A stretch of DNA of 64,000 nucleotides from Flavobacterium sp. (GCF_027482425.1 NZ_JAIXWA010000072.1:62001-126000); one strand, 5' to 3'; counted from the first letter of the stretch, positions 24,382-33,704 are shown. Made by a program: numbers and translations. Notes: a model not told the origin generated them from the letters alone.

Positions 24382-24540
24382 TCAGTAATTATTATTAAAA
24401 ACAGCTTTAATACGTTCGATTTCCGCTTGTTTTAAAAATAGCCAATCTACTTTATTCACTAGAGATGAGAAAGTGTTTTAAATCGTTTAAATTAAAGTTT
24501 TCACTTAAATCACCTTTTTTTTGCTGCGATTTTTTATTTC
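24382..24540 (-). pseudogene. Possible decayed coding remnant
   Basis: On the minus strand one frame reads KKGDLSENFNLNDLKHFLI then stops, and a second frame continues as NKVDWLFLKQAEIERIKAVF to a TGA at 24382. Both look protein-like and would join after one frame change. There is no start codon or promoter. It lies beyond the terminator of the SPFH gene. I do not recognise the family. Chance similarity to coding sequence is possible. Confidence 0.25.
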
Positions 24541-24570
24541 AAAAAAAAGAGGCCTGTAAAAGCCTCTTCT
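24541..24570 (-). terminator. Terminator of the SPFH gene
   Basis: Minus-strand stem AAGAGGC/GCCTCTT followed by eight T, 13 bases after the stop of the SPFH gene. Confidence 0.8.
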
Positions 24571-24583
24571 TATGTTCAAAATT

Positions 24584-25561
24584 TTACTCCGGTTGCGATG
24601 TATCGTTTGGATTATAGTCCAACGAGGTTTTATCATCACTATTTTTCAACCGTTTGTTTTGTCTTTTCATTTGTTCACCAATTTGATTGCTGGCGGCAAA
24701 ACTCGCTACCATATTATTCAACATATCGGTTGCCGCTTGTGGAGAATTGGGTAATAGAATTAAATTAGAATTCGAATCGGCACCAATGGCTTGCAGCGTA
24801 TCATAATGTTGCGTGACCACGATCAATGAAGAAGCTTCTTGTGAGTTAATGCCCACATTGTTCAACACTTCCACACTTTCGACCAATCCTTTGGCAATTT
24901 CTCGTCGTTGGTCGGCGATACCTTGTCCTTGCAAACGCTTGCTTTCGGCTTCAGCTTTGGCTTTGGCAACAATACGAATACGTTGTGCTTCACTTTCAAA
25001 TTCAGCAGCCACCTTTTCGCGTTCAGCGGCATTGATACGGTTCATCGCATTTTTCACTTGAATATCGGGATCAATATCAGTAACCAACGTATTGATAATG
25101 TCGTATCCGTAGGCCATCATCGCTTCGTTTAATTCGCGTTTTACAGCAATGGCAATATCGTCTTTTCGCACAAATACATCATCCAGAATAAGTTTTGGTA
25201 CTTCGGCACGAACAACGTCAAAAACATAGGCCGTAATTTGGTCGTGCGGATATTCGAGTTTGTAAAAAGCTTCGTACACATTTTCCTGAATCACTTTAAA
25301 TTGAACAGAAACTTTCATTTTCACAAACACATTGTCTTTGGTTTGTGTTTCAATAATAACATCCAATTGTTGAATACGCAGATTTACGCGACCTGCAATA
25401 CGATCAATGACCGGAATCTTCAATTGAAGTCCCGAGTTACGAATGCTTTGGAATTTTCCAAAACGTTCGATTACGACAGAGGTTTGTTGTTTCACCGTAA
25501 AAAAACAAGCCAAGAATAAAAACAGTCCGAAGACCAGCACAATAATTAAAATAGGATCCAT
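24584..25561 (-). CDS. SPFH/band 7 (stomatin/QmcA-like) membrane protein
   Basis: 325 residues from the ATG at 25561; a GTG at 25585 would add eight residues. One N-terminal membrane helix (PILIIVLVFGLFLFLACFF) is followed by the band 7 domain: VVIERFGKFQSIRNSGLQLK, PVIDRIAGRVNLRIQQLDV, QTKDNVFVKMKVSVQFKV, RAEVPKLILDDVFVRKDDIA. A helix rich in Ala, Glu and Arg follows (AEREKVAAEFESEAQRIRIV). Such proteins form large oligomeric rings in membrane microdomains and often assist proteases or membrane organisation. No NfeD gene is adjacent. Confidence 0.92.
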   Translation of the reverse strand: MDPILIIVLVFGLFLFLACFFTVKQQTSVVIERFGKFQSIRNSGLQLKIPVIDRIAGRVNLRIQQLDVIIETQTKDNVFVKMKVSVQFKVIQENVYEAFYKLEYPHDQITAYVFDVVRAEVPKLILDDVFVRKDDIAIAVKRELNEAMMAYGYDIINTLVTDIDPDIQVKNAMNRINAAEREKVAAEFESEAQRIRIVAKAKAEAESKRLQGQGIADQRREIAKGLVESVEVLNNVGINSQEASSLIVVTQHYDTLQAIGADSNSNLILLPNSPQAATDMLNNMVASFAASNQIGEQMKRQNKRLKNSDDKTSLDYNPNDTSQPE

Positions 25562-25604
25562 GAATAAATTTTTTGGATTAGACACTTGTTATACGGGAAT
25601 AGTG

Positions 25605-25612
25605 TATGTTTG
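25605..25612 (+). promoter_or_regulatory. -7 promoter box for the beta-barrel gene
   Basis: TATGTTTG lies 20 bases before the ATG at 25632, with a TTG 15 bases upstream of the box. It supports the 25632 start over the long upstream frame, which is antisense to the SPFH gene. Confidence 0.5.
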
Positions 25613-25631
25613 TTACATAATTCCCTTTTTC

Positions 25632-26297
25632 ATGAAAAAATTAATAGTGTTAGGAGCCGTAATGTGTAGCTTTATAACTTTTGCTCAGTATGGGTATCGC
25701 GATGGAAATCGCATTGGTATTGCGGCTGGAGTCTCTCATTGTACCATTTTTACCTCAAGTTTTGATGCCAAATCCGGAATAGGTTTTGCAGGCGGAATGT
25801 CTGTTCGTGGTAATTATTACAACGATTGGAGCATGATTTATGGCATGCAGTTTTTTAATAGCCAATTTTCATTAGGGAAAAGCAGTCTTTATACACGTGA
25901 AACAGAATTTAGTTTACAAGGGGTGCAAATTCGATTGTTGTTTAGTTATAATATTGTACAAGATCATGTTTCGCTAGATTTTGGTCCCGTTCTTCAAGTC
26001 AATGGAAAATTGGCTGTAAATGCTTCCTCCAAAACGAATGTGATCAAATACGATGAAGTTTCTAAACAAGCGATTCGTGCTGAAGACATATTAGATGTAT
26101 CCAATATAGGCGGTGCTTTTTATTTGGGTTTTTCAGCCGGGAGTAAAACCGTTCGTGCCCAAGTATTTTACCAATATGGTTTTACCAATCTTTTCAATAA
26201 ACTCAATAAAAATACTGATCTAACCGCCTTAAATTCCAATGAAAATTTCAAAGGAAATTTAGGCACTATCAACGGTCAAATTGTCTTTAATTTATAA
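25632..26297 (+). CDS. PorT-like outer-membrane beta-barrel protein
   Basis: 221 residues from ATG 25632. The signal peptide is MKKLIVLGAVMCSFITFAQ. The mature chain alternates in the manner of an eight-strand barrel, with aromatic girdle residues (IGIAAGVSHCTIF, GMSVRGNYYNDWSMIYGMQF, FSLQGVQIRLLFSYN, VSLDFGPVLQVNG, AQVFYQYGFTNLF) and ends in phenylalanine-asparagine-leucine. This fits the outer-membrane beta-barrel family common in Bacteroidota. Function and ligand are unknown. It converges on gltX with a shared terminator. Confidence 0.8.
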   Translation: MKKLIVLGAVMCSFITFAQYGYRDGNRIGIAAGVSHCTIFTSSFDAKSGIGFAGGMSVRGNYYNDWSMIYGMQFFNSQFSLGKSSLYTRETEFSLQGVQIRLLFSYNIVQDHVSLDFGPVLQVNGKLAVNASSKTNVIKYDEVSKQAIRAEDILDVSNIGGAFYLGFSAGSKTVRAQVFYQYGFTNLFNKLNKNTDLTALNSNENFKGNLGTINGQIVFNL

Positions 26298-26300
26298 GAT

Positions 26301-26331
26301 AAAGCCCCGATAATGTGTCGGGGCTTTTTTT
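26301..26331. terminator. Bidirectional terminator between the barrel gene and gltX
   Basis: Stem AAAGCCCCGA/TCGGGGCTTT with loop TAATGTG and T/A runs on either side, placed between two converging stops. Confidence 0.88.
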
Positions 26332-27838
26332 ATAAAGTAGCGTTTGCTTTTTGGATTCGTTTTTGAACTTCTTCTTTGCCCAAGAGTTCGATGATATCAA
26401 ACAAGTGTGGTCCTTTTAAAGCGCCCACTAGTGCCAAACGTAAAGGCTGCATAATTTTACCCATACCAATTTCTTGGGCGGTCATCCACGATTTTAAGGC
26501 GTTTTCAATAGTTACCGATTCAAAAGGCTCGACAGCGCTCATTACCGAAAACGCTTGTTCCAAAAGGGAAGGCGTATCTTCTTTCCAGTTTTTGGACGCC
26601 TTTTCATCATATGCCGTGGGTGCCTCAAAGAAATAATCGGCCAATTCCCAAAACTCCGATACAAAGTGTGCGCGTTCCTTGATGAGCGCAACTATTCGTT
26701 CCAAATCGAAGGAATATGAAACATTTCTAGAGGCCAAATCTTTTGCAAATAAATCGGCCAAAACGGTATTGGATTGATGTTGAAGATACTGATGGTTAAA
26801 CCATTTATTTTTTTCAGGATCAAATTTAGCCCCTGACTTGTGTACGCGATTTAAATCAAATTTTTGACATAATTCGTCCAAAGAAAACAATTCTTGTTCC
26901 GTGCCGTCATTCCAACCCAATAAAGCTAAAAAGTTGACCACCGCTTCAGGAAAGAACCCTTTTTCACGATAGCTAGCAGAAACTTCTCCCGTTGATGGAT
27001 CGGTCCAATTCAATGGAAAAACAGGGAAGCCCATTTTATCTCCATCGCGTTTTGATAATTTACCGTTTCCAATAGGTTTTAATATTAAAGGCAAATGAGC
27101 AAATTCTGGCGCTTCCCAACCAAAAGCTTTGTACAATAAATGATGCAAAGGAAGTGATGGCAGCCACTCCTCTCCGCGAATCACATGTGACGTTTCCATC
27201 AAATGGTCATCCACGATATTGGCCAAATGGTACGTTGGCATCCCGTCACTTTTAAACAGTACTTTATCATCGAGTAGGTTGGCATCAAATTTTAAATCAC
27301 CCCGAATAATGTCATGTAATTCCAAAATTTGATCTACAGGCGTTTTAAAACGAATAACATAAGCTTCTCCCGAAGCAATGCGTTTTTCAGTAGCTTCTTG
27401 GGTGAGCACAAGGGAGGTATCTAATTTTTCGCGATTATGCCAATTGTAAATAAACGTTTTTCCTTGTGCTTCGTGGTTTTTACGATGTTGGTCCAAGGAT
27501 TCGGCGGTATCAAAGGCATAGTAAGCCCATCCCGATAGAATCAATTGATCGGCATATTGCTTGTACAATGCTTTGCGTTCACTTTGACGGTAGGGTCCAA
27601 ATTTTTCATTTTTTCCTACGGTTTCATCAGGGGCAATACCCAACCACTCTAGCGCCTCAAAAATGTAAGCTTCCGCTCCAGGAACGAAACGATTTTGATC
27701 GGTATCTTCAATACGAAGGTAAAACGTACCTTGATTTTTTTTAGCAAATAAATAGTTGAATAAAGCCGTTCGAACACCGCCAATATGTAGTGGTCCGGTG
27801 GGGCTAGGGGCAAAGCGCACGCGTACTGGTCGAGCCAT
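26330..27838 (-). CDS. gltX: Glutamate--tRNA ligase
   Basis: 502 residues from ATG 27838. A TTG at 27856 would fall within the promoter box at 27854-27861. It charges tRNA-Glu in the cytoplasm. Motifs: RVRFAPSPTGPLHIGGVRTA (HIGH type), RIEDTDQNRFV, the AYVIRFKTP segment, HVIRGEEWLPSLPLH, and KLSKRDGDKMGF (KMSKS type) near residue 265. A C-terminal helical anticodon domain follows. With glnS also present, both enzymes are probably discriminating. Confidence 0.97.
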   Translation of the reverse strand: MARPVRVRFAPSPTGPLHIGGVRTALFNYLFAKKNQGTFYLRIEDTDQNRFVPGAEAYIFEALEWLGIAPDETVGKNEKFGPYRQSERKALYKQYADQLILSGWAYYAFDTAESLDQHRKNHEAQGKTFIYNWHNREKLDTSLVLTQEATEKRIASGEAYVIRFKTPVDQILELHDIIRGDLKFDANLLDDKVLFKSDGMPTYHLANIVDDHLMETSHVIRGEEWLPSLPLHHLLYKAFGWEAPEFAHLPLILKPIGNGKLSKRDGDKMGFPVFPLNWTDPSTGEVSASYREKGFFPEAVVNFLALLGWNDGTEQELFSLDELCQKFDLNRVHKSGAKFDPEKNKWFNHQYLQHQSNTVLADLFAKDLASRNVSYSFDLERIVALIKERAHFVSEFWELADYFFEAPTAYDEKASKNWKEDTPSLLEQAFSVMSAVEPFESVTIENALKSWMTAQEIGMGKIMQPLRLALVGALKGPHLFDIIELLGKEEVQKRIQKANATL

Positions 27839-27853
27839 GGTAAAAATTTTTGG

Positions 27854-27861
27854 CAAAGATA
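27854..27861 (-). promoter_or_regulatory. -7 promoter box for gltX
   Basis: The minus strand reads TATCTTTG, ending 15 bases before the ATG at 27838. It decides between the two starts. Confidence 0.5.
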
Positions 27862-27953
27862 ACGCAGTTTTTCAATTCTTGACTTGGCAATTATTTAACT
27901 TTTGATGTAGCCCATTTTTTGTATTTTTAGCGGTTATTAACCATAGATTCACT

Positions 27954-30900
27954 ATGACCGACGCATCGGCACTTATTTACCAGAAGCTGGAAGATTTTAT
28001 TCGCAAGTATTACACCAATGCATTAGTACGTGGTATGTTGCTGTTTACAGGGCTTGGTTTGCTTTATTTTTTATTCACGCTTTTTGTGGAGTACTTTTTA
28101 TGGCTGCAACCCGGTGCTCGAACTGTTTTATTTTGGGTGTTTGTTGGGGTAGAAATTTTTCTGCTTTCACGCTACATTCTTTTTCCTTTATTTAAATTGT
28201 TTAAGCTTCAAAAAGGAATCGATTACACACAAGCTTCTCAAATTATTGGCAACCATTTTCAAGAGGTTGGCGATAAACTAACCAATTTTTTACAGCTGGC
28301 CAACGATTCAAAAACTTCCGAGTTACTTTTGGCGTCTATTGAACAGAAAGCAGCCAATCTTCAGCCAATCCCTTTTTCCAAGGCTATTGATTTTTCGGCC
28401 AATAAAAAATACATTCCTTTGGCCGCCATTCCTGTTTTGTTGGTGTTATTTTTTATGTTAAGTGGGAAAAGTGAGGTGTTGACACAAAGCTTCAACCGTG
28501 TAGTGCATTATCAGGAACAATTTACACCACCTGCTCCCTTTGCATTTTTTATTACCAACAGCTCTTTGCAAACAGAACAAAACAAAGATTTTATTCTTCA
28601 GGTAGAAACCAAAGGAAAGGTCGTTCCCGAAAATGTGATGATTTTTTGGGATGATGAAAGTTATTTTATGGAAGCCACGGCCCCGGGGAAATTTCAATTT
28701 ATTATCCCGAAACCCAAAGAAAACATCGAATTTCATCTAGAAGCGAATACCGTGCGTTCCAAAACGTATACGCTTGACATTGTCACCGTTCCTACGATTG
28801 CTAATTTTCAAATGGTGCTGAAGTTTCCTTCGTATTTAAAAAAACCGTCAACCACAATCAAAGGAACTGGAAACGCCATTGTTCCTGAAGGAACCACCGT
28901 TGTTTGGCAAATGCAAACGGTGGCTACGCAACAAGTGGTTTGGACCAATGGTCAACAGAAAGCCAATTTTATGCGAGATAATAATGCTTTTACATGGGCT
29001 AAATCAATTACTCAAAATACCGATTATCAGATTCTAACTTCAAATGCGAAAATACCCAATTACGAACGACTAACGTATCGTATAGCAGTAGTATCCGATC
29101 AATATCCCACAATTTCAGTAGGAAACGCCCCTGATAGTTTAAAGGTTGAAAAAAACTTCTTGTTAGGTCAAGTTAGTGATGATTACGGACTTACCAAGTT
29201 ACAAGTCGTTTATTACCCCAAAAACAAACCTGAAACAGTTAAAAAGGCAATGCTTCCCGTGAAGAAGGATGTTTATGACCGCTTTATTTTTTCATTTCCA
29301 GGCAATTTAAGTATTGAAGCCGGTGTACCTTATGAGTATTATTTTGAAGTTTTCGATAATGATGCGCTACACAATTATAAATCAGCCAAATCCTCCGTTT
29401 TCAGTCATCGTGAAAGTACTGAATCAGAGAAGGCAGACCAATTATTGCAAGAGCAAAACAGTACCATCAATTCGTTAGAAAAGTCTCTGAAAACGCAAGA
29501 AAAACAGTTTAACGAAATGGATAAATTGCAAAAACTAGGCAAAGAAAAAGAGAGCCTAGAGTTTAAGGAGCAGCAAAAAGTAAATGATTTTCTTCAACGT
29601 CAAAAAAAGCAAGATGAGTTGATGAAGTCGTTCGCTGAAAAAATGAAAGAAAATTTGGAAAAAGTCAAGACCGATAAGAAAGACGAAACCAAAGAACTCT
29701 TGAAAGACCGCTTAGAAAAGGCCGATAAGGAATTTGATAAGAACAAAAAGTTGTTAGAAGAATTAGAACGTTTGAATGAAAAAATTCAAAAAGAGGAGTT
29801 GTTTGAAAAAATGGACCAGCTAAAACAACAGTCCAAAAACCAATCCAAAAACCTGCAGCAATTGGTTGAATTAACCAAGAAGTATTACGTTGAAAAAAAG
29901 GCGGAACAGATTGCAGACAAACTGGACAAACTCAGTGATAAGCAAGAAAAATTAGCTGAAAACGAGAAGGAAAATTCAGCGAATAAACAAGAGGATATCA
30001 ACAAAGAATTTGACGAGGTTCAAAAAGAATTAGACGAATTGCAAAAAGAGAACAAAGAGCTAAAATCGCCTTTAGAATTGCCTAACATCGAAGCGGGTGA
30101 GAAGAATATTGAAAAGGATTTGCAACAGGCTAAAGAACAGTTAGACAAGAATTCCAAAGCGGGTGCTAAACCTAAACAAAAAAGTGCAGCTCAAAAAATG
30201 AAGCAAATGAGTATGGATATGGGCGCTTCTATGGAATCAGGCGAAATGGAGCAAATGGATGAAGATGTCGCGATGCTACGTCAAATCATTGATAATTTAG
30301 TGGCGTATTCTTTTTCACAAGAGGACGTAATGAAGCAATTTAAAGGGATGAAGCGTGGTTCCCCATCGTATAATAAATACCTAAAACAACAACAAGATTT
30401 GAAGCTTCAATTCAAACACGTTGACGACAGCTTGTTTGCCTTGTCTTTACGCAATCCAAAAATTGCAGAAGACATCACCAAAGAAGTGGGTAATGTACAA
30501 TATAACATAGAGAAAGCACTCTCAACACTTGCAGATGCCAATGTCATGAAAGGGGCATCTCATCAACAATTTGCCGTTTCATCTTCCAATAAATTGGCGG
30601 ATATGTTGGCGAGTATTCTCAATGGCATGCAAATGTCAATGTCGATGGCGGGTGCTGGAAAAGGAAAACCCAAACCAGGCCAAGGTTCGGGGATGCAACT
30701 GCCCGATATTATTCAAAAGCAAGAAGGCTTAGGCGAAAAAATGAAGCAAGGGATGAAGAAAGGGCAAAAGCCTGGCGAGGGAAAAGAAGGTGGTCAAGGA
30801 GAAAAAGAAGGCGGAAAAGAGGGTCAGCCCAAGTCGGGTCAACAAGGCAATAAACCCGGACAAGGCAAACAAGGCTCCTCAGGAAAACCAAACGGATCGG

Positions 30901-31355
30901 GTCAAAACGGTCAAGGCGAAGGCGAGGAAGGCGAAGATGGTGAGGGTAATGCGCGTGCTATTATGGAAATCTACAAGGAGCAACAGCAGTTACGAGACGC
31001 TCTGGAAAAAGAACTGAACAAACAAGGGTTAGGTTCACAAGGTCAAAACACTTTAAATCAAATGAAAGCAATTGAAAAACAGTTGCTCAATAAAGGTTTT
31101 GACAATGAAGTTTTGCAACGCATTTTAAATGTGAAATACGAGATGCTTAAACTTCAAAAAGCGATTCAACAACAAGGTGAAGAAAAGAAACGGCAATCTG
31201 AAACTAATTCTAAGGAGTATACTAATCCTTCAACTCCTTTGCCAAAGCGCCTTCAAGAATATTTAAATAGTATAGAAGTTTTAAATCGTCAAACCTTACC
31301 TTTGCGCGCTAATTATAGTCGTAAGGTGCAAGAATATTTGAAAAGCAATGATTAG
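27954..31355 (+). CDS. DUF4175 family giant membrane-anchored protein
   Basis: 1133 residues. N-terminal membrane helices lie at about 24-48, 55-75 and 142-160 (YIPLAAIPVLLVLFFML). An extended region of Ig-like beta segments follows (about 180-480; KTYTLDIVTVPTIANFQMVL, SDDYGLTKLQVVYYPK). Next comes a long Lys/Glu/Gln coiled coil (about 490-740), then a helical region containing DMGASMESGEMEQMDED. A low-complexity Gly/Lys/Gln/Pro stretch (about 895-990) precedes a final helical part. The layout matches DUF4175 proteins of Bacteroidota, whose function is unknown but which probably act at the inner membrane/periplasm. It overlaps ybeY by eight bases. Confidence 0.88.
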   Translation: MTDASALIYQKLEDFIRKYYTNALVRGMLLFTGLGLLYFLFTLFVEYFLWLQPGARTVLFWVFVGVEIFLLSRYILFPLFKLFKLQKGIDYTQASQIIGNHFQEVGDKLTNFLQLANDSKTSELLLASIEQKAANLQPIPFSKAIDFSANKKYIPLAAIPVLLVLFFMLSGKSEVLTQSFNRVVHYQEQFTPPAPFAFFITNSSLQTEQNKDFILQVETKGKVVPENVMIFWDDESYFMEATAPGKFQFIIPKPKENIEFHLEANTVRSKTYTLDIVTVPTIANFQMVLKFPSYLKKPSTTIKGTGNAIVPEGTTVVWQMQTVATQQVVWTNGQQKANFMRDNNAFTWAKSITQNTDYQILTSNAKIPNYERLTYRIAVVSDQYPTISVGNAPDSLKVEKNFLLGQVSDDYGLTKLQVVYYPKNKPETVKKAMLPVKKDVYDRFIFSFPGNLSIEAGVPYEYYFEVFDNDALHNYKSAKSSVFSHRESTESEKADQLLQEQNSTINSLEKSLKTQEKQFNEMDKLQKLGKEKESLEFKEQQKVNDFLQRQKKQDELMKSFAEKMKENLEKVKTDKKDETKELLKDRLEKADKEFDKNKKLLEELERLNEKIQKEELFEKMDQLKQQSKNQSKNLQQLVELTKKYYVEKKAEQIADKLDKLSDKQEKLAENEKENSANKQEDINKEFDEVQKELDELQKENKELKSPLELPNIEAGEKNIEKDLQQAKEQLDKNSKAGAKPKQKSAAQKMKQMSMDMGASMESGEMEQMDEDVAMLRQIIDNLVAYSFSQEDVMKQFKGMKRGSPSYNKYLKQQQDLKLQFKHVDDSLFALSLRNPKIAEDITKEVGNVQYNIEKALSTLADANVMKGASHQQFAVSSSNKLADMLASILNGMQMSMSMAGAGKGKPKPGQGSGMQLPDIIQKQEGLGEKMKQGMKKGQKPGEGKEGGQGEKEGGKEGQPKSGQQGNKPGQGKQGSSGKPNGSGQNGQGEGEEGEDGEGNARAIMEIYKEQQQLRDALEKELNKQGLGSQGQNTLNQMKAIEKQLLNKGFDNEVLQRILNVKYEMLKLQKAIQQQGEEKKRQSETNSKEYTNPSTPLPKRLQEYLNSIEVLNRQTLPLRANYSRKVQEYLKSND

Positions 31356-31767
31356 TTTCAATTATGAATCTGACTTCTCTCTCGAAAACGAGTCGCAATT
31401 TGAGGCTTGGATTCAACAAATAATTCTTTCTGAGCAAAAATCAGAAGGTGAGATAAATTATATTTTCTGTGATGACGAATATTTGTTGGGAATCAACCAA
31501 AAATATCTTGATCACGACTATTATACCGATATAATTAGCTTTGATTATTCTGTAGCAAATGAACTACACGGCGATATATTTATTTCTACGGATAGAGTAG
31601 CTGAAAATGCCTTAACATACAACGTTACTTTTCAGCATGAATTGCTACGTGTTATGGCGCATGGCATCCTTCATTATTGTGGGTATAAAGACAAATCCGA
31701 TGTAGAATCGCAGTTAATGCGCAATAAAGAGGATGAAAAAATAGCTTTGTTCCACGTGGAACATTGA
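31348..31767 (+). CDS. ybeY: Endoribonuclease YbeY
   Basis: 139 residues. YbeY is a zinc-dependent endoribonuclease for 16S rRNA 3'-end maturation and ribosome quality control. The family motif appears as MAHGILHYCGYKD (H-G-x-L-H) near residue 111. Upstream are YLLGINQKYLDHDYYTDIIS and FDYSVANELHGDIFISTDR. Its last codons (Phe-His-Val-Glu-His) are written by a parS palindrome, so the protein's C-terminus and a ParB site share the same bases. The start overlaps DUF4175. Confidence 0.94.
   Translation: MISFNYESDFSLENESQFEAWIQQIILSEQKSEGEINYIFCDDEYLLGINQKYLDHDYYTDIISFDYSVANELHGDIFISTDRVAENALTYNVTFQHELLRVMAHGILHYCGYKDKSDVESQLMRNKEDEKIALFHVEH
31748..31763. promoter_or_regulatory. parS site 1 (ParB binding)
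   Basis: TGTTCCACGTGGAACA, a perfect 16-base palindrome, differs from the consensus parS (TGTTTCACGTGAAACA) only at a symmetric pair of positions. It lies inside the last codons of ybeY. Confidence 0.8.
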
Positions 31768-31794
31768 ATTTAAAGAACAGTAAAAAATAAATAA

Positions 31795-31810
31795 CGTTCC
31801 ACGTGGAACA
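31795..31810. promoter_or_regulatory. parS site 2 (ParB binding)
   Basis: CGTTCCACGTGGAACA has a perfect 14-base palindromic core identical to site 1, centred 47 bases from it and ten bases upstream of the mnmG start. Confidence 0.78.
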
Positions 31811-31819
31811 TTGTGAATT

Positions 31820-33688
31820 ATGTTTTCAACGTATGATGTAATTGTGGTGGGTGCGGGTCATGCGGGCTGTGAGGCAGCTGCGGCTGCAGCCAATCTCGGG
31901 TCAAAGACGCTCCTTGTGACCATGAGCCTTCAGAATATTGCGCAAATGTCTTGCAATCCTGCGATGGGCGGTATTGCTAAAGGACAGATTGTTCGTGAAA
32001 TAGACGCGCTCGGTGGGTATTCGGGCATAGTTTCAGACAAAACAGCAATTCAATTCAAAATGTTGAATAAGTCGAAAGGTCCCGCCATGTGGTCTCCGCG
32101 TGTGCAATCTGACCGTATGCGTTTTTCGGAAGAATGGCGCTTAATGCTTGAAAACACCCCTAATTTGGACTTCTATCAAGAAATGATTCGTGGACTTATC
32201 GTAAAGAATGGTAAAGTTATGGGCGTACGAACAGCCTTAGGTATAGAAATACATGCCAAAGCGGTTGTACTGACCAACGGAACCTTTTTAAATGGATTGA
32301 TTCATATTGGAGAAAAACAATACGGTGGAGGTAGAGCAGGGGAGAGCGCCGCTACAGGAATTACGGAAGAGTTGGTTCAACTCGGGTTTGAAGCGGGACG
32401 CATGAAAACAGGAACGCCACCAAGAGTAGACGGACGTTCGTTGGATTATTCTAAAATGCGTGAGGAACCCGGAGACGATCATCCAGATAAATTCTCATAT
32501 GCCGCTATAACACGACCGTTAACACATCAAAAACTCTGTCATGTGACCTATACTTCTCCTGAAGTACATAGTATTTTACGAGAAGGGTTTGACCGTTCTC
32601 CGATGTTCAACGGACGTATTCAAAGTATCGGACCTCGTTATTGTCCTTCTATCGAAGATAAAATTAACCGTTTTGCTGATAAGGATCGACATCAATTGTT
32701 TGTGGAACCCGAGGGATGGAATACCGTTGAAGTGTATGTGAATGGATTCTCTACATCGCTACCCGAAGACGTGCAATTTAAAGCTTTGCGAACCGTTGAA
32801 GGTTTTGAAAACGTAAAATTCTTCCGTCCAGGCTATGCGATTGAATACGATTATTTCCCCCCAACGCAATTAAAACACACCTTAGAAACCAAATTGGTAG
32901 AGAATTTATATTTTGCGGGACAAATCAATGGAACCACAGGTTACGAAGAAGCGGCCTCCCAAGGCATAATGGCTGGGATTAATGCCCATTTGAAAATTCA
33001 TGAACAAGACCCCTTAATTCTCAAGCGCGATGAAGCGTATATTGGGGTGTTAATTGATGATTTGATTACCAAAGGAACTGAGGAACCCTATCGTATGTTT
33101 ACTTCGAGAGCTGAATATCGTACGTTGCTTCGTCAAGACAATGCCGATTTCCGTCTTACCCCTAAAGCCTATGCTATCGGTTTGGCCGACGAGAGCCGTT
33201 ATGTTCGAATGCAAGAAAAGTATTCAAAGAGTGACGCGTTATTAGACTATTTTAAAGAAACAAGTGTTACACCCGAAGAAGCTAACCCAATTTTGATTGA
33301 AAAAGGAAGCTCGCCGATGATTCAAACCGACCGGATGTTTAAAGTTTTCTCACGACCTCAAATTGATTTGAGTGACATTGTTCGTTTTGAAAAAGTGAAA
33401 ACGTATATTGAAACCCATCAGTTGGATGCTGAAATTGTAGAACAAGCCGAAATACAATTGAAATATTCGGGCTATATTGAAAAGGAACGAAATAATGCTG
33501 AAAAACTTACCCGTTTGGAAGAAATGAAAATCCCAGACGATTTTGATTTTTATAAAGTTCATTCCTTGTCTATAGAAGCCAAACAGAAATTAACGGCCAT
33601 TCGTCCAGTAACAATTTCTCAAGCTTCGCGAATTAGTGGTGTTTCACCGGCTGATATTTCAATCTTATTAATTTACATGGGGCGCTAA
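31820..33688 (+). CDS. mnmG: tRNA uridine-5-carboxymethylaminomethyl modification enzyme MnmG (GidA)
   Basis: 622 residues, standard length. With MnmE it modifies wobble uridine 34 of certain tRNAs. The N-terminal FAD-binding motif is VIVVGAGHAGCEAAAAAANL. Other signatures are SCNPAMGGIAKGQIVREIDA, GMKTGTPPRVDGRS-type AGRMKTGTPPRVDGRS, RPGYAIEYDYFPPTQL, YFAGQINGTTGYEEAASQG, RAEYRTLLRQDNADFRL, and the C-terminal helical MnmE/tRNA-binding part (SIEAKQKLTAIRPVTISQA). It is bracketed by parS sites, a position often seen near bacterial origins. Confidence 0.98.
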   Translation: MFSTYDVIVVGAGHAGCEAAAAAANLGSKTLLVTMSLQNIAQMSCNPAMGGIAKGQIVREIDALGGYSGIVSDKTAIQFKMLNKSKGPAMWSPRVQSDRMRFSEEWRLMLENTPNLDFYQEMIRGLIVKNGKVMGVRTALGIEIHAKAVVLTNGTFLNGLIHIGEKQYGGGRAGESAATGITEELVQLGFEAGRMKTGTPPRVDGRSLDYSKMREEPGDDHPDKFSYAAITRPLTHQKLCHVTYTSPEVHSILREGFDRSPMFNGRIQSIGPRYCPSIEDKINRFADKDRHQLFVEPEGWNTVEVYVNGFSTSLPEDVQFKALRTVEGFENVKFFRPGYAIEYDYFPPTQLKHTLETKLVENLYFAGQINGTTGYEEAASQGIMAGINAHLKIHEQDPLILKRDEAYIGVLIDDLITKGTEEPYRMFTSRAEYRTLLRQDNADFRLTPKAYAIGLADESRYVRMQEKYSKSDALLDYFKETSVTPEEANPILIEKGSSPMIQTDRMFKVFSRPQIDLSDIVRFEKVKTYIETHQLDAEIVEQAEIQLKYSGYIEKERNNAEKLTRLEEMKIPDDFDFYKVHSLSIEAKQKLTAIRPVTISQASRISGVSPADISILLIYMGR

Positions 33689-33704
33689 TGTTTCACGTGA
33701 AACA
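33689..33704. promoter_or_regulatory. parS site 3 (canonical ParB binding)
   Basis: TGTTTCACGTGAAACA matches the canonical parS 16-mer at every position. It starts on the base directly after the mnmG stop codon. Confidence 0.88.

Noticed and set aside
27466-27744. Open frames opposite gltX, glnS, mnmG, tex and similar genes
   Set aside because: They lie wholly within strongly supported genes on the other strand or frame and lack family features.
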